From: Patiria miniata
Taxonomy: Eukaryota > Echinodermata > Asteroidea > Valvatida > Asterinidae
Direction: 5' to 3'
DNA: 64,000 nt
Assembly (NCBI RefSeq): GCF_015706575.1
Contig: NW_024037074.1
Span: forward strand, 15,985,334 to 16,049,333
Under the pieces are notes generated by a model. That model made no database searches. It had not been told where the DNA came from and saw nothing but the letters and a program-made list of their open reading frames with translations. How positions within the stretch are numbered: the first letter of the stretch is position 1; each line of letters begins with the position of its first letter. A program made the translations under genes and the position numbers. Shown piece after piece: positions 35,881-49,500 of this stretch.

Positions 35881-36648
35881 AAGGCCCCCGCCCCCCCCCC
35901 CCCCCCTTAAGAAGCAAGCACTGACAAAAAAACTGAAACTGTGAAATTACTGAAAATTATAGGGGGGGGGGGCGCCGGCTGCGCTAGCTGCGCCGGCCTC
36001 CGTCTGGGCCCGCTACTGAAAGGTCATTACACCTGAAATGTCACTATAGTCCGAAAAGTAGGTCACTTGGAAAAAAAATACCAATACCATATGGAGCTAT
36101 CATAAAAAGTGTGACTTTCGGCTCCCGTTTCATCAAAATTAGGTAAAAAGTACAAAACGTACAAGCTTATTCCAGTACAGTCCCAGGCGGATCGGGGGGG
36201 GGGACCCAGCTCTGTCAAAAATGGGTTTTCATTAAAAAATAATACAACCCCCCCCCCACCCCGTTCTGACACCCAAAAATGAAACTGGTAATAATGTCGG
36301 CCCATACAGCAAATACGGACAGAGCCAGCTTGGTTAGGGTTGTATTGTACACTGTCATTAAAGGGTTAATAATTGTCGGATTTGAACAGCGCCCCCATTG
36401 AAATTATGGTACGACCCCCCCCCCCCCTCCCCCACCCCACCTATGGATTTTTGGAGGCCAAGTGTCAGGAGAAAAAAAAACCTGGTTACATTTCTGATTT
36501 TTGTCGTTGATGAACCACACTCCCCCCCCCCCCGCAAAAATTCCCGGATCCGCCCCCGAGTCCCGACAGAAATTGACAACATTCTCTCTATACAGTTAAA
36601 GAATTAAAATTAAAAACATTCTATTCGTTTCTCTCTCTCTCTCTCTCT
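35881..36648. repeat. Cluster of oligo-C/oligo-G tracts and a CT microsatellite
   Basis: Six separate pure or nearly pure C or G runs of 8-20 bases occur at about 35881-35907, 35963-35972, 36197-36204, 36247-36262, 36415-36428 and 36521-36533, followed by (CT)9 at 36631-36648. CGGATCCGGGAATTTTT-type words (reverse strand, 36536-36556) resemble the tails of the G-rich elements seen at 2863 and 59072, so fragments of that family probably supply the tracts. Confidence 0.7.
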
Positions 36649-37546
36649 TGGGGGAAGGGGTGTTTCAATGGGAGCCAATTTTGGCATATTTACATGAAAC
36701 AAAGTGTCTACTCAAGACATGGACGAAAAAAAAAGAACTACGATGAATACATGTACATACATTGTATGTACGTGGTGGACAAAATTTTTCGTTATGAAAA
36801 AGATCACTGAAGCATGAAGGACCCTGATAGATCACACTCGTACAGAGAGGTACAAACAGGATCCACTGGTATCCGCCCCTTTGAAGTTTGCGCGATTACG
36901 AGGCGAGGCAAAACACGGGGACCAGCTCCGTTTACAAGTGTTTACCTAAGTTCTAGATCGTAATATATGCAGATGCTGCAGATTTGCGTGCACGTGTGCC
37001 AGGTTCAAACTTATGAGCCAACATACTGTGCCATAAAACACCCCTTTGAGCAAATAAAGACCCGAGTCTCCTGAAACGTCAGTCACAGTGGAGTCTCGAT
37101 CTCATGCGCAGGGGGTTTCGCAACCGATCTTCGGTGACCGGTATAGTACCGGTGACAAGCCATGGTGTAAAGTTTGATGGTCTTAGACTTCTTAGACATT
37201 GAATACCACTGGCCAAGGGACGTGCACATCACTCCAAACGAACTCAGTAGCTAGCACATCGCTTGGACGGGTTTACGTGGGACACCGTGAATTAACAGAC
37301 TCCAATGGTGTGATCAAAAGAAAAAACAGGGGAGGTTTTGTCTTTCTAAACTGCCGTGGATCAGTTTTACAAACTTGTGCGATCTCGTTCCTTTTAATGA
37401 TTCAAGATCTTCGTGCGCTTCCCAACATAAAAGAAATTGGTTTGTGTGTCTTCGTCCGTCGTCGGACAACGAAACATCATCAGCAGAAGTGCTCAAACTT
37501 GGCTAACTTCACTGGATGAAACTGTCCTCTGGTCCTTGAAAACAAA

Positions 37547-40500
37547 ATGGCCAGCAGGTCATCAGCATCGGTAAGAACTGCGCGGGGCGTGTTCTTGGCC
37601 CTATGTTTGTGGGCCGTGTTGCTCTCGTGCCCGGCCGAGGCGGCGAGGAACAAGCGGCAGGCTGCCAACGCGGACGATCAGTAAGTATATGAACTGGATT
37701 GCATTGAAAAATGTCAAGGACGTTACTGTTACTGACCTGCAGTGGACAAGTGGCCGTGGACTAAAGAATCGACTACTTCTAGAATTTGAAGGCATCCGCT
37801 GTGCATGCTGTGTGTGCCTTTTAATTCTAGAAGTAAGAATTGACCAGCATTGACCAGAGTTGACTTAACCGTCATGACCATTAACTTTGTACAACACATG
37901 CAGATATTGTAATAGATGCTTAATATAGTTTTCAATTTCAAACTGTTTACTAAAAAAAGTTTGACAAAACTTTATTCAGAAATTGGACAACGATTAGGCA
38001 TATTGTTCATGTTGTTTGTGGAATGTTTGAAGTTAAGATGACATTTTAATGAAAATAAGATGTTAGTATATTTTGGGCATATATTTCCAATTGTTTGGTT
38101 AAAAAAAAATACACTCAACTGTGTGCTCAGTAGCTGGTCAACATGGTCAAGACATCACGGAAAAATACCTGAGTGAAATAAGTGTAATTTTTGTTTGTGA
38201 TCCAGTCGTTTTCCTTTTTTAACTGAGGCTGTGTCTTTCTTTGTGATGCAATACAAATGGCCTTGTTTGCAAGGGCCCCTTTTTTTCACGTTTTTACAAT
38301 TGACATTTTATTGATTGACCAGCATGACCAGTGAATTCTTTCTCCTAAAGCTCAATACCTGATCATGAAACCATAGACAGAAGGACACACGAAGGAGGTT
38401 GAATCCGTGCCCACACTTAACACTCTTATTAACCTAACATAATCTTTACAAATCCATGCCACATTGAAACTAATTATGGAATCATGCTTGAAAGGTGAGT
38501 TTTGTGATCATTGGTGATTGATGAATTATATGAAAAATGTGTGCCCTCATTGAAGTTGTCCATCTACGAATGTGAAATGGTCAAAGCTGTAAGCTGAATA
38601 TCAAGGCTTCTCCTTTCAATTGGTTGAGTATGATCCAAGAATGTCCATAAGTGTGCTGTTTCTTTTGGTTTTGTTTTTGAACAATAGAGAGTTTTTTGGT
38701 TGGTTGTGGGTGTTGGATTCCGTAAGATTCATTCAGTAAGGTACTGGCAAATTTCCGCTGCAGCCAGTATAACACTAGCCCAGTGATAATTATACTGCAT
38801 TTTCCTCTTATATAAGCATCCCTATATATGAGATTTGAGATTAACCTAACCGCAATCTGAATGAGGATGCATGACTGTTACATTAAAAATAGAGCATTCA
38901 TGTTTGTTCAAGGAACTACACAATGTACAATGTATGTAGCTGCCTTATCAGATAATGCAATATTACTGATAATAGTTGGCTTGGGGAGTACCTGTCAGTA
39001 CCATTTTTTTTATCTTGGTTTAAAGAACTCTTCTTTAAGTGTATTGTGAAAAACAGATCAGATATTGTAATGTAAGTGCATTGTTTTTGCAAGATTAGGC
39101 CTGAAAACTTAAGGAAGACAGGGGATTAGGAGTATAAATTGCAGAATTACACGCCACTCGGAAGAACAACCTAAATCATCTGGGTAGGCAGTTGGAATCG
39201 CTGAAAAAAGAAGAAGTCAAGTCCAAACCAAAAATTACCTGTTGCCCACTACGCGGCTACGGAGGGGACGTCCCTTGAAAACAAAGCAATGCGAAATGAA
39301 TTGGGGATCAATAAAAAAATTCTATTATCTGTTGCGGCTACCCGGATACAGGTGGAAAAGCAGTGGAGTGTGATGCCTGTACCTGAAAAAGTTTATTGAG
39401 GGCAATCAGTCATGACAATGTAGCGAGCTACGAGGGTGGATAGATCGCGTGGCAGAGTATTCTGCAATTGTGTCCTCTACAATACTTACAAATCTCACAA
39501 AAGTCACGGATTTTAAGGGCGTCAGATTTATTTTTAGGGTTCCGAGTATTAAAGTTCCAGGCACAATGGAATAAAATTGGTGTACTTTCCAACTTTTTTT
39601 TGGAAAGAGAACAGGAACTTACTTGAAGACAACATTTGCATAATTTGTCTGACCATAGTCTGACCATGATTCTGCATTTGGTTTGACAAAAGGCTCCCTA
39701 AGTAAACAATGGGCTAACATTAACAATCACTCCCTGATTCTTGGAAGTCTTACATGTTTACAGATATCCTGTTCCCAACAGCCAGTGTGGTTTAAAGGGC
39801 CACAGGGTCACGACAGGTGATGCTACTGTTACCCTGGAGCCTGGGCCTAGCTACCCCTGAGCCACTCAGTGCCTGGTATTAACCGGTACATAAACCAGAA
39901 AACGCAGAGTTACAAATTCTGATCATGATTTTGGGGCGTGAAACAATAGACGCACATAACAGTGGTGTATGCTTGGAGGTAGCCATGGTGAATGTAAATC
40001 GTGATCCCCATGATCTTCCAATAATAATCTCATGCCATCATATCACAGCTCTGTTCTTAGTACATGTACATGGTTTATTTGAAGCCATTCCCATCAGCTG
40101 ATAAAACCATGGCCATTGTCTGGAGATGGGAATCATTTTAATCCTCTTAGTAAACATCAAGCAAGTAGGCCTATTGATACTTTAAATAGCTATTTTATAA
40201 CATATTCAGATTTTGTTGAATTTAAAGTTGCTCGCCCAATGCTGTTTCTCGAGTTTCACTCTTAAATGTAGATTTTTGTTTTTTTAAATTGCTGTTTTTC
40301 TAGAAACACAAAAGGTATTCACTTCTGAACAAGACATCAAACCAAAAAAATACTGCCCACATAAATTTAGGGAATACTTACCAGTACTTAACAAATTTTT
40401 AAAATATTATTTTTTTCCCCTGACAATAATTCAGGCAAATTTTTTGGTGTGCATTACGGACTGAAATCAACCAAAAAATAAAAGCATCATTACACAGAGG

Positions 40501-43500
40501 GTTAACAAACAAATCCAAAATAATCAAAATAAAATGTATACTGAAAATTCCTCAGGAGAGAAAACAAATGAATATGTTGCTTGAAGAGCTTGGGTAGAGA
40601 AACTGTAGGCCTATTGCAAGAAGTTTTGAATAGACATCTGAATCAAGTATTTTAGGCAGCAACTATTTCTTTTTTGTATTTGTATGTCGAAAAGGATTGA
40701 ATGACTTTGGAATGTGGCATTATAATTCCAGCACATGCATGAGCCGTTCTTGTGGGGAGAGTGCATTCCACCCATTATTGTGCACTAATTCATGATAGCT
40801 TGTTTGCCTCTCCCATATGTTACTTTGTTAAATTGGCTCTAACAGGAAATGTCCCATTCATGCATTCTTTTAGGGGTTGCTCAGCTGTGATGAAGCGTAT
40901 AGCAAAAAGATAAAGTGGTATTGGTGTTGGGGCTGCCATGTGGTTGTTACACAAAATGTTACACAAGGGGTTACACAAGTGCACTCCTGGAGGGCTATTA
41001 ACTGAAGACATGACACAGCTGTCACACAAGAGTCAAAGCATGGTCAAGGCATGGAGGAATAAAAACAAAAATACAAGGCATAGATTTGTGGTTGAGGAAT
41101 GTTATCCTTGAAATTGGGCCAAGTTAAATGCATAAAACCCCATTTTCAAGAAACAGACTTAACACGTTAATCTGGCTTAACATGAAAAACTAAAGAAACT
41201 GGGACGCTGTGCCTTGGCAAAGTGCCTTGACTAAGTGTAGCAATAATCCTATAATCCTAATCATAGGATTCATCGTGGTACCGTACTTTGTGCCTTTGTT
41301 GGTCCCTGTTCGCTAGTCTTTTTCATAATAGTTGTGCCTGTTTGATTCATACAAAAAAATGTATGTATCACCTTCTTTTAAATGTTTTTGGGGAAAAGTT
41401 GTTCAAAAAGTTTGTAGAATCCATCCCATTTTGTTGCTGATTTACCAGTTTATAAATGCTTGTCGATTAAAATAATTGTAATAACTGGCTGACTTTTTTT
41501 AAACAACCTGGAAAGTTGAATATACATTGGTCATTTAGAAATTCTGCAAACAATTTGTTTTTGTAGATGGAGACCTCTATGTAGTGAACGCCATGGAAAT
41601 ATGTTACAGTTGAAGAAAATTGAAAGTGCTAACATAGTGCAGCCTAAAGGTGCAGCAGCAGTCAAGAATGCCTGAACAAAATATGCTCAAAATGAATTGA
41701 GTGACCAGCCGACCCCTCGCCTATCACCCCCTACCTGTGACCCAAGGACCCTGACTTTACCAAGCACTAACTGTTGGTCTGTGTCCCTAGCATTAAAAAG
41801 GCACACAGATGCATATGCTAAGAAGCCCGGAGGACCAGTAATTTTCCCTTGGGAAATTATCCAAACCACTGTCCTCCAAAAAATTCAGAACACCAACTTA
41901 AGGTTTCTGAGACACATGTGGCAGCACCTTTGCTGTATAAACAAACAATTATCAAGGATTAGCATGCCTCTGTCTTGAAGACTTGCTAATTGTCGTACAC
42001 TTCTGGAGAGACCAGCTTCCTGTTTGATAAACAGTTGAGTGGCCAGACACATTATTGATTGCAAAGTAAGGTAATCTATCCATTGAGAAAGGCCTTGAAT
42101 GGAGGGGCACATGTTACAGGATGCTTTGCATAAACTGCTTGTGCCATCTTGGCATAGTGAACATGTGTATGTTCTGTCACTAGGGACTAGTGAACTACAC
42201 TGTTACGATTAGGATACAAGGTCATGTGGCCTTGCCTAGTCATAAAATATAGAAGCGCCCTTGTTTGTTAATTTTTTTGACAAGGATTTGTAACAGTATG
42301 TTGCGCACTTATAATACTGCATGGATTATTACACTAACGTTCATTACATTTTATGTTTGTGGTTATTTGAAAGGGGGGGGGGGGGCTTCAAGAAAATCTT
42401 CACAAAAAAAAGTTCAGATCTTGGCCCAACATTTCAATCATGTTTCAATCAACCGCATTTTCACAGTTCCTCAGATATCTTCAAATTTGTGCTTTAATGA
42501 ATGTTACTGTTTAATAGCTAAAATCAGCCAATATAACATTAACAAAAACCATTTCGTGAAGGTTGTGTTGATTAACCTGCAAAGGTTCACCCATTAAGAA
42601 CTCTGAGGATTTAGTCAACTTCAAATCTGGCATCATTGTCCAAACACGCATGTGTATACGTGCTGCACTGAAATTGCATTCGTAATTTCAATCGAAATTT
42701 CGTAAATTAAGAATTATTAGATGGTGACTTGCTAATGTACATTGTATCTTAAAAAGCCAACCGTGATTCTTATCAATTACCGGCCAACTTTTATTACAAA
42801 ACCTCCCTGTCATCTGTAAAACACTGCACCATAAAAATCTGGTTTACCCAGGGTTCCTAGTGCATTGTGATCCGTGTTTGGAAACACCAAGGCCTCCGTT
42901 CCCCCTCTTGAAAGTTTGTGGGCAAACATGGCCTCCTCGGTACTCGGCACCGGCACCCAAGTGCTCATCATACACACGTATCAGGTGGTAGGGAACCGCC
43001 CCCTCAGTGCCAACCTCGAGCTGGTCTTGAGTGCAGTTTATTTTACGTGGAGTTCACTTGCTCTGGCAATAAACTTATAAAACACATCCATCAAGAGGTC
43101 GTTTGGTTTGTGGTTCCATTGTGGAGGGACCTGGTGCCACTGCTGGTTTATGGCAGGGGCGTACAGGGACAAACAATATACTTTGTTTTCTTTGGTTTAA
43201 AGATCATGTCAAGTTTTCAAGTTTTAGATTTGGATTTGCAAGAATCTCGTCTTGATTTTACGTGCGAAATTAAGAGGAAAAAAAATTGATTCTTCCATTT
43301 CAAAAAAATGGTTTGAGAGAGTAACAGTTTTATTTGCGCTTATTTTCATGATTTAACATTATTCATTAACATTTGCTCCTTGACATAAAGAGAGAATTTA
43401 ATATCAGTATTTGACACTCACATGTACATGCAGTAGAATGTGCCTAGGGAAAAAAAGCTAAGAATTGATTAACAAAGTCTTTCTTTACTAAATTACTTTT

Positions 43501-46500
43501 TCAACTTAAATTAAAATGTCCTTTCTCCAGCTGATAATGCTATAAATTTGTAAAATTTCCCAACCTTTCCCAGCGACACACACGTAATGGTGCTAGATGT
43601 TCATACCATGCCAACAGCAGAAAAACAACTTCAACAAAACAACTTTAACAAGGAACTGATCAATGCTGATCACAAAAAGGAAAAGGCCCAAGGGCAAAAC
43701 TTGTTTTGCCAGATCTATGAATTGAACTATAAATAACCATATCTTTATGCTTATTTATGTAATAATAATAGTATAACAACCATCAAAAGAAATCTCTGGG
43801 CCTTCTGGCCTTCATTGTTCAGTCACTCAGCCGTGAAGTTGAGTTATAATGAAAAAACGAACTTGTTGTCATTGACTTGGTTCAGTAGTGAATGGTAACG
43901 CTTGACTGCAACATCATAGTAGGTTGTTGCTACCTGATATGTGCCATTGTTTAGTCTCATCCAAGACTCGATTTGGATCTAGTTCCCCTTTTACAGCCAG
44001 TCCATGGCAAGCACGGTCGCTATCAACACGGGGAAGATCTGGGGGGGGGGGGGACAACGGGGCTATTGGCCCCCCCCCCCCAAAAAAACCGTAAAGTGGT
44101 CAGAAATTGCCTCAGATCGCACCACAGAGCATCTAGAATCCAGAAAAATTTTGGGGTCCTTATAAGCGGGCCCTAAACGCTACATTGTTAAAATATTGCC
44201 AGTCTTGGCAATTTTGGCAGTGCTTCAAAGGAAATTCTGAGTATACCGGTACCTCACGCGCATGCATTAGTTTGAATACAGCGCGTGTGAGGTACTGTAT
44301 TCTCGGAATTTCCTGTGAAGCGCTGCCATTGTTGCCAAGACTGAATTTGATTCATCTTGTTAGAGACCTCCACCGCAACATAACCACGCTTATCACGGAA
44401 CTGGCTGCAAAATAGTGGAATAAAAATCCAAATCCAGTCTGGTACCAAGACTAGTCGTTATTCAAATTTGTAACAGATGGTTTCCCAATGTACACTGAAT
44501 ATTCACCTAATTTTGCCCTTTTGGGATTGAGGAAGTAATCAGTCATTTTTTGATTTATATTTGGACAATCAAATAAAAGTTTCTTTCAATTCTGCTTCAT
44601 GGAATTTACTTTAGAGTTGAGTCATACCTGTACGATCAAAATATTTTCTTCTATGCACTTTGCAAGAAGTAGTTTGCAAACCACAATTTTTGCTTCCTGA
44701 AATTGAAAAGGAGATCTCTACATCTGTACATCTGGTGAGTCATTTCTGAAGCCAGATTTGTAAACAACTTTGAAAACGCTGAAAACGTGTTGTTAACTTT
44801 GAACTCAGTTGAAAGGAGAGAAATATTTGCGTGAAGTCAGCTGAAAAGTTCCAAATCCATAGAACTTGAGAAAAATATTCTAGAAATTTGTCAATTTGCT
44901 CTAGGGTATCATTTTATATTTGTCATCAATTCAGTAGTGAAACTGTGTTTAGGGTTAGTAAAATAGTACACAATTGAGAATTTAAAAAAATTGTATTTAT
45001 GACATAGTAAGTTGAGTATTGCAAAACTTTGTGACATAGTAAGTTGAGTATGTTTTGCAAAACTGTCAAGTAAAAGTAAACACTTCACGCTTCTTCGCTG
45101 CGCTCATCCTCTTGAAAAACAGTTCAACTCTTAATGCCCAACATCAGAGACATAATATTTTTTAATTAATAATAATAATAATACCGGAGTCTTATATAGC
45201 GCACGTGTCTACCGGTAGGTACATGTACATGTAGGCCTACTCAAGGCGCTGTCTATTATGTCTATTTTAGTAAATGAAGATTATGAGCAAAATGAGATCC
45301 ATTATGCACATGAGTGTAGCATAATGACCCATTATGATCTTTCAGATCAGAATTTTCCTTTGTTTCACGAGGATCAATACTGTTCAATCGGTGATCAAAA
45401 TAGTCTTTTAGTTGATCAAACAAGACCAGTGTGGATCAAACGGTTGATTTGTTTCATAATCTGATGAAACTATTAACACAGAAGATTCAGCTATGTATAT
45501 TTGACATGATGAACTGATGATCAAACGGAATGGAAGAAAGCAGTTTATTGTCAGTTAATGCAAAAATGATTAAATTTAAAGTAGAGGTTGGAATTGAAAG
45601 TCATGTGGTGGAGGCTAGGCGTGAGGGAGACCCTCTGTTGAGCAAACAATTCAAATGCTATTTCGACATGCCCACGTCACGGGGGAGGCGGCTTCGACGC
45701 ATGTCGCCCGCTTCGTAGGCCATCGCATGTTTCGCACACGATCAACTCAAGAACGCACTCAAACATAGCATACTGATTGAGAAGCATGTCCGTATGCCTG
45801 AAGTGCAGTCATGTCATTTCCGTTTCTTATAAATTTACCGAAAAATCCAAGACCACAGACCTTCCATCATGATGTGTTTAGCAGCTTTCCAATCCCCTAA
45901 AGCCAGGTTGAAGCATGTTACAGGGGGCAAGTCAGAAATTAAAAAGTACCTTTACTCAGGGTCATCAGATCAAACAGTTACCGTGAAATCCAGGAGTTGC
46001 TACAACTTGGGTCCTTCACTGAAATAGTACAGACTTGTTGAGGAATTGTGTCTGATTGATAAACAAGATGTCAGACTTGGAGTGCTGGTGTTGAATTACA
46101 TAGCCACCAAACCTTAAAAAAGTCATCAACATTTTGTCATATTTTCCCAGGTATAGGGGAAGGTTTTTCAGGTCAAATACAGGACCGGCATATACATGTG
46201 TTCAACTATCCAAAATCAACCAACAGCAACGTACACCTGGTTTTGAGATTTTTTTTTTGTACAGCTGTGACTGTTGCACTAGTTTTTCTTCAAACCAGGG
46301 ATTGTACTTTTTATGGAGTATGTATGATTTTTAGGGCGCTAGGGTTGCAAAAAACTCTGCACTTGTCAATCTTGAGGAAAAAAGAGGATAAAGAAATATT
46401 CAGGATATGAAACCCTAATCTCAATCCCTTGCATTTCATTGAAACGGTGCATACTTTGTAAATCCCCCCCCCCCAACCATGGCATTGAAAAACATCAGAA

Positions 46501-49500
46501 GTTTTCAGCTTCTTGGTCCTGCCCACCAGTCTGAACCAACATGACTGCTGAGGCGTAGTAAAATAAAATGCTAATGATTGTGGTTAGTTTATGCTAATAA
46601 ATGGTGTTAAGGTCATGGGTCATGGTGGTGAAGGTGAGGTACCCCTGCCCTGTCTAAGGTGACGGCGAACCTCTCAACATATTCTGAAGGAAACCAAAAG
46701 CATTATGGGTGCTAAGTTGGAGCTTGAATACTGCCAGATCAAACCACAGTACCGGTATGCTGAACACAACTCAGTATGCATGTGGAATTGTGACCCAGGT
46801 CAAAAGTTCATCGACATTAGAGGTCAAAGGAATTAGTTGGTCACCAGTGTCCTTTGAATGGGTACCAGGGAATATTTTCTGAGTGGTAGAGTTCACCAGA
46901 TCATTACCTGATGGAGCTTGTAGTTGATAATCATGATGCTAATTGCTACACTGGACGTTGTTTTGTGGCCTTGTCTTTTACAGGAAACTATAAGGAAGTC
47001 ATCATGTTTCGAAAAGACCCTTGAGGAATTAATCCATTACCTCAAGCATTTCCCATCTGTGAATGTTGTGTCTTGGGCACTGTCTCTTTTGCCTGTGAAT
47101 GTCAGAAAACAATGACTCATTGTTACGGCAATGATTAAACACACTCAAAATGTGCCAAGACCTGGTTATGTCTTATCTTGTTATGAATACATTTCAGAGA
47201 AAAGATTGTGGTTTAAAACATAGTTTCTTGAGGAAAGCGCAAGATCATTGCAGTCTTCACTGTCTGGGATCAAGATCTGCTATTGAATAAATGTTGGATG
47301 AGCCTCTCTCTGTTTATTGTAAAATCCATCATCTACCGGTACATGTAGGACTGTATACAGAGCCTGCGGTTTACTATTTTTAATATTTTTAATATTTGTT
47401 GAATTTTGTTTCTAAGGAAGGGCCAAAACAAACCTTAACATTGAAATGTGAATGGCACAAGTTATAGTACCGGATATTGATAAAAGTGTCTAGTGAAAGT
47501 GAACAATCTTGAACACTTTTTTGGAATGATATTTTTTAACCATGGCATAATTATATCCATCAACCAATACAATTTCCGAAACTTCAAAAGTGGGTAATCA
47601 CTTTTTCTCAATCAAGGCCTTGGCAGTGAATTAATAACTTCCTGAATGTCTCCTTGCTTAATTGTTGTCCTTGATATCTTGTGTGGACATTGGTTTCCTT
47701 AAATTCTTTTGGGCAAGCTTTTTAAGTTTTATTTCTCCGAAACTATGTTTTGTCTTTTTTTCTCCCTCTCTCTAGGCCAAAGATGATGACGCAACAAGGA
47801 CATTTGATTTTCCAGACGGGAGATAATCACAACATCACCTTTCAACCGGTAGGCAGCGGCCGCGTGGTCGTTGGCAATCATGATCTCTTGGCCATGGCCG
47901 ACAAGGTAAAACATTTTCTAATTTCACATTGTTTTGTTATATTTTGATCCCAATAATGTTGAAAATCTCACGACATTGAATTTGAAACAAGTTGTCTTGG
48001 TGAAGACATTTAAGTAAGAAAAACAGAAGAACTAAAAGTTTATCCTTCGTGATTGACTGAATATTAAAAAAATTCAAGCAATTTGAATTTGAAGCAACCA
48101 TTGAAAAGTTTATCGGTCAGAGATACCCTGTACTATTTGTTCAAACTGACTTTACAACATACTTGAAATAAATATCTTGCATAGATCAAACACTCCTGGA
48201 TCTTTTTGTGTCCTTTTATCTCAAACAAGAACAGAAGTCTCCTCTCTTACTGGTACCGTGTGGACTGAGTATACACTGTCCCACCTCTGTCTTCAGTCTT
48301 GTTCATAATAATCAGCTGATTTAACAAAAAATTGCCGCTCGCTGCAAGTTACAAAATCAGTACGACTCAACACCAGTCACAAAAATTGACGTAAATGTAT
48401 TGTCACGTGCGTGACAATCCATCCAAACGACCTCATTGATAACATTGTTGTTAGTAATAAATTTTAAATTTCAGTTGTACAACATCGCAGACTGTATCAC
48501 TGAACGGTACCAGACATCCCCAATTGCGTCATTTACTGCCCCAAACTTTGGAATCCCAGCTGAGTTTAGTTTTTCTGCTTCGGTCAGGTCATGTGACTTA
48601 ATGCTAACAGTTCAAGTACGAGTATCTCATTGTGTAAAATCTTGACATCTTCATGCGCTGTAATTATAACAGTGTACTTCTTCAATCATTGAACTCCATG
48701 AACAACTCTCTTAACAGCGTTTTCATATAATTTTTGGAAGATTTTTTTTTAATAGAAGATTGAAGATGGAGACATTGCCAGCTAAAAGTTATTGTGGTTT
48801 TTTTGGCATGTGATAAAATTCATGTCAGACAATACTCAATAATGTTTCAATTTGAAGAAATGTTGGTATTTATGTATTAAAAACAAAATTTTGGATTTGG
48901 GTGTATTTACAGTATCGTTCAGTGACTTCAGTCATTGATTTGGATCTTGATTTCCATTACCAGTTATATCTGAAGTGATGCGTAGTACATTGTGTTTACA
49001 ATTGAATTAACATAATGTTCTGAAGAACCTTGAAAGTAGGGAACTTGCACATTTGCATTAGGCCAAAAAAAAAGGCTCCGGTTTCTGGTATGTGCACGCG
49101 TCGCCGTAGCCGTGCACGTCGGCAAAATTATAAAGGTTTTTTTTCAATGTAAGATGATGTCTTAAACCACCAAACTCACTGGTTTGACTGGAATCCTGCT
49201 GCTGCACAATTTTAACGTGTTTTAGATGGGGTTACGATCGAGTATAAGCTTTATGTAGCCGGCCTCTCTGGGCTCCCATATATTTTGCACTAAATTTTAA
49301 TAGTCGGGCACCTTTTCGGTCATCAGCCGACATTTGAAAGAAAAAAACCTTCAGTTTGCACCATATGCATTGAATACACCGGGCCATGAAATGAACCCTA
49401 CAGACACTTGTTTGCTAGATACAAGTTTCCAAGGCAGCTGGTTTATGCCCCAAAGAAAGCAGCATTATTAAAATAGCCTTGAAACATGCAATAACTTCCA

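Larger units (their letters stand above)
37681..47775 (+). other. First intron of the secreted-protein gene (10.1 kb)
   Basis: Starts GTAAGTATAT and ends in a pyrimidine-rich tract (TTTTTTTCTCCCTCTCTCTAG). No internal coding exon is needed, since exon 1 ends in CA and exon 2 supplies G to complete Gln45. Contents include the hairpins at 44042 and 44200 and a repeat at 45164. Most of the rest is unremarkable AT-rich sequence. Confidence 0.6.

Noticed and set aside
46983-47115. Possible extra exon after TTTTACAG in the first intron of the secreted-protein gene
   Set aside because: Exons 1 and 2 already join in phase (CA plus G). Inclusion would need a matching phase and donor, which I do not see.
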